DNA from: Cryptomeria japonica
Lineage: Eukaryota; Streptophyta; Pinopsida; Cupressales; Cupressaceae
DNA length: 64,000 bases
Direction of reading: 5' to 3'
NCBI RefSeq assembly: GCF_030272615.1
Contig: NC_081414.1
Span: 911,963,009 to 912,027,008, forward strand
The position numbers and the translations under genes are program-made. Within the stretch, counting starts at the first letter, position 1. Each line of letters starts with the position of its first letter. Below are positions 59,901 through 64,000 of the stretch, in pieces. Under the pieces are notes generated by a model. The model had not been told where the DNA came from. It saw nothing but the letters and a program-made list of their open reading frames with translations, and did not search any database.

Positions 59901-60876
59901 TAAAATACAAAACAAAAATATCTGTAAGACAGTGTCCAACTAAATAAAAGCATCTCCCAGTTTCTTATCAAACAAAACCAGTAATATTCTCTCAAGCATA
60001 CCATCAAAGAAAAATTAGTTTACAAGATAAGGGAATTCCAGGATAACTTTAAATATTCAACAATAATTTTCTGAAATGAATAAATATCCCTGCATATATT
60101 GATATCATCATAATCTAAAAAAAACTGATATTAGTAATTAGGATATACTAGAGAACGCTAATACTAATTAGGCAAACAACTGTGAAGGCAGACCTAAAGA
60201 GAGCAGTTTCTCAACTTCAAAAGGCAGTCATCCTCCAGGTTATAAGGACCATAAACTTGGTTTTAGGACAGAGAAGAAGACGAATCAATAACAATTTGAA
60301 ATATTGAGGCTTTAGGGTTAGGAACAGTAGGGTCAAGAGACAGGGTTAAGCAAAACACACGTGCGTACTCTCCAAATGCAGTAGGCTGCCATCGAACATG
60401 TGTCCGTCACATGGACCTCCTGATAAATGTAGATTTATGTCAAACACAGGCCATAACATTAAGTACAACCCCTTGTATGTAACTGTAATACACAAGACAA
60501 TCCACATCAAAAAGCTTACATATCTTCTACCCTGATCCATTGAAGATGTCAGAAATATAAAAACAGGCTCTATCTAAATTGAATAAAATTTATATTGGTT
60601 CGATGTAATACCAACTTTCCTGCAGCAAGTTGTAGAACCACCACAATAGGTGGTTCAGAAACTTACCAAATGCAAGACATCAATGCTGACATCCCCAGCC
60701 TCGACACCCTCAATTGTCACCAATAAAACATTGCTGGCAACATCCCCAGTGCTTTTATTGTTTACAATTTCTTGCCTATTTGAGTACTGCAGGTAAACGC
60801 TTTTGCCTCGTACCTGAGCTGGCTCTGATGATGAAGCATAATATGAAACCATTGCAATGGCTTGATTCAAATCTGC
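38457..60876 (-). CDS. PTB: Polypyrimidine tract-binding protein (PTB1/2-like), nine exons, 5' end outside the window
   Basis: An RNA-binding protein that regulates splicing through pyrimidine-rich RNA; plant members are nuclear and also found in cytoplasmic granules. Exons: 60876-60667, 59052-58990, 58877-58804, 58643-58548, 45159-45108, 45007-44903, 44799-44718, 39254-39142, 38945-38457. All have GT-AG borders, phases agree throughout, and the 427 codons are open to a TAA. Residues 1-40 end the first RRM ([20 protein letters not shown]). RRM2 starts VLLVTIEG (about 49) and includes [23 protein letters not shown]3 starts VLLASIENM and includes [20 protein letters not shown]. The last 160 residues are Pro/Gly/Gln/Ser-rich. 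The first 60-70 residues of plant PTB1/2 proteins are missing to the right. The coding part appears intact despite retroelements in two introns. Confidence 0.93.
39142..39254 (-). CDS. PTB: PTB exon, end of the last RRM
   Basis: A 113-bp exon encoding [20 protein letters not shown] and continuing to SRHTDLNVK. Acceptor TTCTAG, donor AAAG|GTAGTC. It starts in phase 1 after the exon ending QYP. Confidence 0.93.
39255..40266 (-). other. PTB intron, segment left of element E
   Basis: Non-coding intron sequence without recognisable elements. The intron as a whole runs 44717-39255. Confidence 0.6.
40272..40524 (-). repeat. Element E 3' LTR
   Basis: A 253-bp repeat next to the purine tract. It is 18 bases shorter than the other copy, which repeats the GAAAG(T/C)TAAATTAAGCG-type unit once more. 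Confidence 0.88.
40861..41338. repeat. Array of about ten small hairpins with matched arm changes in element E
   Basis: Units resemble AATTTTT-GAGG-AAAAATT followed by GTGAAAACC. Stems, loops of 4-6 bases: 40862-40880, 40941-40958 (GATTTTT/AAAAATC), about 40975-40992, 41037-41055 (AATTTTT/AAAAATT), about 41096-41112, 41145-41164 (CGTTTTT/AAAAACG), 41217-41238 (ATAATTTT/AAAATTAT), 41251-41271 (CAATTTTT/AAAAATTG), 41286-41307 (TGATTTTTT/AAAAAATCA), 41323-41338. Outer stem bases differ between units but stay complementary within units. A second palindrome type, CGCGAACTTCGCG (40918-40930), CGCAAGCTTTGCG (41014-41026) and CGCAAATATTGCG (41191-41203), alternates with them and also varies in matched pairs. 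Confidence 0.8.
41790..41998. repeat. 110-bp tandem duplication in element E
   Basis: Two diverged copies share CACCCAGAAAAAT and AACCCACCAAGAATCTG at a spacing of about 110 bases (for example 41861 and 41972). The long frames crossing it on both strands follow from the A-rich composition. Confidence 0.75.
42320..42331 (-). promoter_or_regulatory. Element E primer binding site
   Basis: The minus strand reads TGGTATCAGAGC directly after the LTR, a perfect initiator-Met site. Confidence 0.9.
42332..42602 (-). repeat. Element E 5' LTR
   Basis: A 271-bp repeat adjoining the primer site, nearly identical to 40272-40524 apart from the extra 18-base unit. Confidence 0.88.
42608..44717 (-). other. 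PTB intron, segment right of element E
   Basis: Non-coding intron. It holds a 69-bp tandem duplication (ATATCTATATT...CAATTTGGTCA, copies at 43371 and 43440) and a short duplicated CTCGTAATTGATTT(T/C)ATGCTGAA near 43135-43182. The short plus-strand frames near 43534-43864 have no recognised motif. Confidence 0.6.
43371..43502. repeat. 69-bp tandem duplication in a PTB intron
   Basis: Copies beginning ATATCTATATT at 43371 and 43440 share TATGGATCATGAAG and AAATGCAT(T/C)TGCAATTTGG, with a few differences. Confidence 0.85.
44718..44799 (-). CDS. PTB: PTB exon, RRM3 core
   Basis: An 82-bp exon encoding [20 protein letters not shown] and continuing to ALIQYP. Acceptor TTACTAG, donor CCAG|GTAATA. 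Confidence 0.93.
44903..45007 (-). CDS. PTB: PTB exon, start of RRM3
   Basis: A 105-bp exon in phase 0 encoding [20 protein letters not shown] and continuing to VDVLNT. The acceptor CATTCCAG was chosen over the nearby ACCATAG because only the first keeps phase with the previous exon. Donor ACG|GTAGTC. Confidence 0.9.
45108..45159 (-). CDS. PTB: PTB exon, linker between RRM2 and RRM3
   Basis: A 52-bp exon encoding [18 protein letters not shown] (the first codon is shared with the upstream exon). Acceptor TTCCGCAG, donor CAG|GTTTGT. It is separated from the upstream exon by the 13.4 kb intron that contains element F. Confidence 0.92.
45160..45922 (-). other. PTB intron, segment left of element F
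   Basis: Non-coding intron without recognised elements. It ends at the TTTGC target duplication (45923-45927) of element F. The minus-strand frame at 45428-45733 shows no family features. Confidence 0.6.
45928..47823 (+). repeat. Element F 5' LTR
   Basis: A 1896-bp LTR. Compared by eye with 52745-54639, substitutions were found near 46292, 46366, 46550 and 46609, plus a poly-T/poly-A length difference near 47790. Short frames in it recur identically in the other LTR and are not genes. Confidence 0.95.
47825..47837 (+). promoter_or_regulatory. Element F primer binding site
   Basis: TGGTATCAGAGCC lies one base after the LTR end, a perfect initiator-Met primer site. Confidence 0.95.
47869..49296 (+). 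CDS. Element F gag
   Basis: 475 codons from ATG at 47869, 31 bases after the primer site. The frame is also open upstream, but only into the LTR and without ATG. The N-terminal part is hydrophilic. The capsid-like retrotransposon gag region is at residues about 220-370 ([45 protein letters not shown]). A basic linker and the knuckle [14 protein letters not shown] follow near residue 440, the spacing usual for plant gypsy gags. It forms the particle that packages element RNA. It ends at TAA (49294-49296), and the same frame continues open into pol, so pol expression would need readthrough, or the stop is a mutation. Confidence 0.92.
   Translation: MSDREKRYWAREDKKVGKQFQFHQPPEGQTASEVLWAHWESSQESDMAEGERSVGGNERHTHNREDSGKERERSLSPGKRFERKMDALMDMVSLMMGKMGQNTTPQNNSGHRGEYSASKPHDEHVGRIVPNNTNISSRPFKPTFLAPVINQPDPGENASFVEQLRLGRAEYDSLPDDIKMDMSYNDFMDHKRKNKGQGRYHDQRRPLNQGDLYQAVNKVTLPHFDGSDSNSARAWIQKLDNYLALRPMAEEEAIKFATLHLDGVAHEWWYHGLITLGHRSITAYDEFTTRLIERFEKKDPEIHFRELAQLRQYGTVHAYIAEFQRLSVMVTGITERRLVILFSEGLTEPLKGWIKAFDPPSLQEAMKKARNMEWAAPKAKFQSNSPFQKGDKGKRPQHRLPLRPQHQEFKNRNPNIPRLDPETLNELRRKGLCFQCREKWSQDHVCQKGVKFNQIEYYSAGESGSEFSDQQSDFE
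50837..50924. repeat. Perfect 44-bp tandem duplication in element F pol
   Basis: The unit starting TGAGCTCGTGTCC and ending CTCCAAACCA occurs at 50837-50880 and, identically, at 50881-50924. Because 44 is not a multiple of three, it shifts the frame and puts a TGA at 50881-50883, between reverse transcriptase and RNase H. Confidence 0.97.
52730..52744 (+). promoter_or_regulatory. Element F polypurine tract
   Basis: TTGGGGAGGGCAGAC directly precedes the 3' LTR start TGTAATG. It lies inside the end of the pol frame. Confidence 0.8.
52745..54639 (+). repeat. Element F 3' LTR
   Basis: A near-identical copy of 45928-47823, followed by the TTTGC target duplication at 54640-54644. Confidence 0.95.
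54645..58547 (-). other. PTB intron, segment right of element F
   Basis: About 3.9 kb of intron. It includes an unplaced open frame on the plus strand (56715-57200) and LTR-like U3/R wording around 55890-56110, suggesting an old retroelement fragment. The part 57900-58350 is very AT-rich. Confidence 0.55.
56715..57200 (+). pseudogene. Unrecognised open frame in a PTB intron, possibly retroelement-derived
   Basis: 161 codons of protein-like composition: an acidic N-terminal part ([20 protein letters not shown]), then [20 protein letters not shown] and a Lys-rich stretch. No family is recognised with confidence. It is antisense to the PTB gene. LTR-like wording lies 600-800 bases upstream, so the N-terminal gag part of a truncated LTR element is one possibility; a captured plant gene fragment is another. 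The frame ends at a TGA at 57198 with no continuation seen in other frames. Confidence 0.4.
58548..58643 (-). CDS. PTB: PTB exon, end of RRM2
   Basis: A 96-bp exon encoding [20 protein letters not shown] and continuing to FQSHRS. Acceptor ATCTTAG, donor AGCAG|GTAAG. It is followed by the 13.4 kb intron. Confidence 0.94.
58804..58877 (-). CDS. PTB: PTB exon, RRM2
   Basis: A 74-bp exon encoding [20 protein letters not shown] and continuing to RSIP. Acceptor TGGACAG, donor CCGAG|GTGAT. Confidence 0.94.
58990..59052 (-). CDS. PTB: PTB exon, RRM2
   Basis: A 63-bp phase-0 exon encoding [20 protein letters not shown] plus Q. Acceptor GCTACAG, donor CAG|GTTGGG. Confidence 0.94.
59053..60666 (-). 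other. PTB intron with an old tandem duplication
   Basis: A 1.6 kb intron. Two diverged copies of a segment (about 59230-59720 and 59900-60360) share AGTTTCTTATCAAAC (59287 and 59959), AAGGCAGAC (59496 and 60185) and CCAGGTT words in the same order at a spacing of 672-688 bases. No exon-like frame was found in either copy. Confidence 0.65.
60667..60876 (-). CDS. PTB: PTB exon, end of RRM1 and start of RRM2
   Basis: A 210-bp phase-0 exon encoding [20 protein letters not shown], then [15 protein letters not shown] and [20 protein letters not shown]. Acceptor ATCTTTAG, donor TTTG|GTAAGT. It is the most 5' exon found. The preceding exon(s) for about 60-70 residues were searched for to 64000 and not seen. 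Confidence 0.94.
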
Positions 60877-60954
60877 CTAAAGATACCAGAAACCATTACT
60901 AAGAGTTAGCACCTTAAAAATAAAAAAGTATGACATGAATACCAAAGAAAGTAA

Positions 60955-61080
60955 ATAACCGAGCTGACTCTTATGTTGATGAATAATAGAAACCATTGCA
61001 ATAGCTTGATTGAAATCCTCATACAAACACCAGAAATCATAACTAATAGCTAGCATTACACAAGTTAAAATTGGCAAAAA
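60955..61080 (-). pseudogene. Partial duplicate of the PTB exon and its acceptor region
   Basis: On the minus strand this copy reads FNQAIAMVS where the true exon reads LNQAIAMVS, and about 60 bases of exon plus about 60 bases of upstream intron can be aligned at an offset of 144-145 bases (GAAACCATTGCAAT at 60845 and 60989). The acceptor AG and the exon's second half are changed (SIIHQHKSQL instead of [10 protein letters not shown]), and it ends without the rest of the exon. It is probably a decayed tandem duplication. Use as a cryptic exon cannot be excluded. Confidence 0.75.
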
Positions 61081-62838
61081 AAAAGAGCCAGGTTAGGCAT
61101 TCTAACCAAGTTGTACCTTTACTCAATCCACTCATTAAACAATTTCTACTAGCAATCGTGATTCATAAATATACAAAATATCATTTAGGTACTCTGAATT
61201 GGAACATATTGTCCATTTAAAAATGAAGCAAATGTGTTGTTTTTCTTGAAACGGATAGTTTATTTGATCCATAAAGATCTGGAGAAGATTATTCTTTTAC
61301 AGCATGAAGCTTTCTCGCAGTTGCAATCTGTGAATAACACCCTAGAAACCAGCAGAGTGAAACCACTGGTTCCGTTGTAGCAATGGTTTTGAAACCAACA
61401 ATCCCTTTGAAAAGGCAGCTTCAAAACCACCAGAGCAGTTTCACAAATACCAGACTGCTGAAAGGGGCAATTTCATTCCAATGACAGAAACAAGAACATG
61501 AAACAACCAGAACAACCCTGTCTCTCCAAATTCTGGGCAACAGAAGCTTCTAACACAGGATTATATTCTTCCAGTACCTATAAGAAGACATGGAGATGTC
61601 AATTAAAATCATCAGAGGCTTGTGAGAGTGTTGTTATGATTGGATTGAGAAGAGCTCAACTCTAAAGACTGTCAGCTTGTCAGTCGCCATAGGAATAGGG
61701 GTTTGGCTATATCTACTTTCTGTACTTGTTTATTACAAATCTGGTAAGATTTGATAGACAAGCAATTGCTGCTACTAATTGGTTTTTCCCCACCCTGGTG
61801 TTTTCCAGGCTAACATTTAGAGTTGTTGAATTGAACATTTACTTGTTTCAGCGTTATAATTTATGTTTCCACATCTTTCAATACTCAAAACTGTCATTAA
61901 AATTATTCAAGCAGAATAGTAGTTTAATTGTATAGATAGCTAATTTCTACAAGTAGTTTGAGGAAATTAAAGATCATCAGGTTGCTTGGATTTTTCCCTC
62001 ATAGTGGCAATCCCCTTCTCAACATTTTTTCTCTCCATGGTTTCCTCCATTTCCGATGCATCTTTAATCAATTTTTCTGAGCAACCCTAACAAGCTCAGA
62101 ACCAATTATTCAAAACAGGCTATTTTGCTATCAAAAAGCTGTTGCCAAGTTCTTGTCACTCTTTTCCACAGGCCATTACAAAAATGTATTTTGTATTTCG
62201 TTCTAGCAACATCTTTTGAGTTGCTTAAAAAAGGTTTTGTTTGGAAGTAGAAATATGCCTAGATTTCGAGTTTAGATACACTTTTTAAGCTAACATAGGA
62301 CGTGAAGATGCCGTTACTGCCATTAAATTGATAATGAAGGTAAATACTAAATTTTTCCTGTTTAGGATTTTTCCTTACATATGAAACTTTGATTGCCTCA
62401 AAATAACAGAAGCGCATTCCTTTCAGATTTCTAGAGTGGTTTTGTTAATACAGACAGTGGCATGATGAAGGTTAGTTCTGAGTTTTCTGCATGCACACAG
62501 AGAAACATTACTGCAGCCTAACGTGCATCAACCTTTAAATTCACTTCCACTTACAATAGCTCCCATCTTTAAATGAGTAATAGTTAATACAGATTTGTTA
62601 TGTTCTCCATAACAAAAGGGAGCTCCTTTTTATGCACCCTGATAATCCTAAGAGGACAAGGCACCCATTTGTATACACCCAAATATTTGTAGCTCATCTT
62701 TGTCCTATTTAAGGCTAATCTCATGTAAATGGTCTTTTACTACCATACCTATCTTTAGAGGAATATAGCCATAGGTATAGTACACCAAAAGATATCATAT
62801 TTTTTCATTCTTCCACTTAAAAAATAATTATATTATTA

Positions 62839-62918
62839 TATTGTAATTAATATTAAATTATTATTATTATATTATCATATTGTAATTAATATTAAATTAT
62901 TATTAAGATATGATTATA
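62839..62918. repeat. AT-rich 39-bp tandem duplication
   Basis: TTGTAATTAATATTAAATTA occurs at 62841 and 62880, in a TTA-microsatellite context. Confidence 0.75.
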
Positions 62919-63564
62919 TTATTATGTTTTAAATATATTCTTATTTTTATATTTTTATATTTGATATTTCCATTAAACTCTTTACAAAATTAAAAAGACT
63001 CAGTACCATATTATTATTAAATTATTATATTTATATATTTCTATTAAACTCTTGACTAAAGAAAAAAATCTATTAAGACTACTACAAAGTTAACTGATTG
63101 TATGATGGAGATAGATAGAATTGATTGATCATTAAATTCTAAGCGAGTGGTAGTTGAGAGGTGGAAGTAAAGATATAATTAGCATTAAATAATTAAAAAT
63201 TTAATTGAGCACATGAAAGGAGAAAATAAATAAAATGTTTTTTCCCACTTTTCATGCACAAACACGTCAACTTTAATGCTTCTAGTTTTTATTGACAAAC
63301 GTTTTTGCATCTATTATGTGATTGAAATATGCCTTCGGTGTAAAAATCCGTCTGGACAGATTTTAATTAAAGCTTCCATAAGTCATAGCTCTTTATTACT
63401 CAATCATTTAGACATCTTCTGATCCAATATCTTAAAAAAGCATTTTATCCGAATATCAGTCATCCCTATAGTGATGTGGAGTTTCTTATTCAAAGGAGAT
63501 ACAAGGTTGGGTACTCTTCCTGCACTTCACCACACATTGATTTGCTTGCTTCAGAAAGATGCAT

Positions 63565-64000
63565 TGTAATGTCCCCTCATGGGTCCAGGCATGCTTTAAC
63601 CATAATTAATCAATTTCAATAGACTTGTGACTCAAACTGAATATATTAGGAAACAATTCCACCTTAACATGCATCAAATCAGTGATAGTCCGCAGTTCAA
63701 TCAATTAAATATTAATAAATAAATTGTTCATCTCTCAAACATCCATAGTTCTTAATGTAAGTATCAAACCAAATGTAATGTCCCCTACTAGGAACATCCC
63801 CTTTCCCAACTTCTTAAACACGGGCAGTTGTAACAGAAAAACATATTCTTCTTCCTAATATTAACTTAAGAATTCTTCTGATTTATATTCTAATATTTAT
63901 TTGTCTGACCAAACATTATTTTATATATTTATATATTATTATTATTATTATATTCCTCTGCAGAACATTTCTCAGTCAATGTTATAATAATAATAACTAT
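63565..64000 (+). mobile_element. Two partial LTR starts of the TGTAATGTCCCC type
   Basis: TGTAATGTCCCC begins at 63565 (followed by TCATGGGTCCAGG) and at 63774 (followed by TACTAGGAAC), the same 12 bases that start both LTRs of element F (followed by TTCTTGGACCTG). This suggests LTRs of related gypsy families, the first interrupted or truncated by the second. The window ends before either can be completed. Confidence 0.5.

Larger units (their letters stand above)
61081..64000 (-). other. Upstream PTB intron (partial) with repeat fragments
   Basis: No further PTB exon is recognised. Bases 61690-61940 read like the end of a copia LTR (GGTTTTTCCCCACCCTGG), but no boundaries are found. Bases 62820-63060 are AT-rich with a 39-bp duplication. 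Two TGTAATGTCCCC LTR starts lie at 63565 and 63774. The intron is inferred from the absence of the N-terminal exons. Confidence 0.5.

Noticed and set aside
61640-61945. Possible copia LTR end (GGTTTTTCCCCACCCTGG wording)
   Set aside because: No second LTR, no target duplication and no clear TG...CA borders, so not called as an element.
62004-62110. Minus-strand METMERKNVEKGI-like reading as a first PTB exon
   Set aside because: Does not resemble the N-terminal RRM of PTB proteins; no supporting splice sites in phase.

Overview
The window looks like nuclear DNA of a seed plant, most likely a conifer or other gymnosperm. This is inferred from one host gene with kilobase-scale introns, very dense LTR retrotransposons of different ages, and several LTRs starting TGTAATGTCCCC. 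There are no operons, no bacterial signals and no rRNA or tRNA genes. The only convincing host gene is on the minus strand in the right half. It encodes a polypyrimidine tract-binding protein (PTB-type RNA-binding protein, PTB1/2-like) and its 5' end lies beyond base 64000.

Left part (1003-22327): a nest of four LTR retrotransposons, all in minus orientation. The host element C is an old Ty1/copia element (1003-22327, left LTR truncated). Its left LTR was split by element G, a gypsy-like element with only a gag relic (1374-16862, target duplication GTCGG). G's left LTR was then split by a second Ty1/copia element, A (2030-8189, target duplication GACCT). G's right LTR was split by a small non-coding LTR element, B (14086-16689), which shares flanking features with A.

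Middle (22328-38456): unassigned DNA, then a plus-strand Ty1/copia element D with 1.5 kb LTRs (23970-31681, target duplication CCCCA). These are followed by a cluster of short palindrome-like motifs, a truncated gypsy-like LTR with its primer site (32956-34457), a solo LTR with perfect target duplications (35282-35720, TAGAC), and AT-rich DNA downstream of the host gene.

Right part (38457-64000): nine exons of the PTB gene, all in phase and bounded by GT-AG introns, encode 427 residues and the stop codon. A 5.5 kb intron carries non-coding LTR element E (40272-42602), whose interior holds an array of small hairpins with matched arm changes. A 13.4 kb intron carries a young Ty3/gypsy chromovirus F on the plus strand (45928-54639, target duplication TTTGC). 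Its LTRs differ at about four sites, and its pol frame is broken by a 44-bp tandem duplication. Another intron holds an ancient tandem duplication. A partial copy of one exon lies just upstream of the true exon, and two more LTR starts lie near the right edge.

The retroelements do not act together with the PTB gene. The functional unit here is the host gene, and the rest is insertion history.
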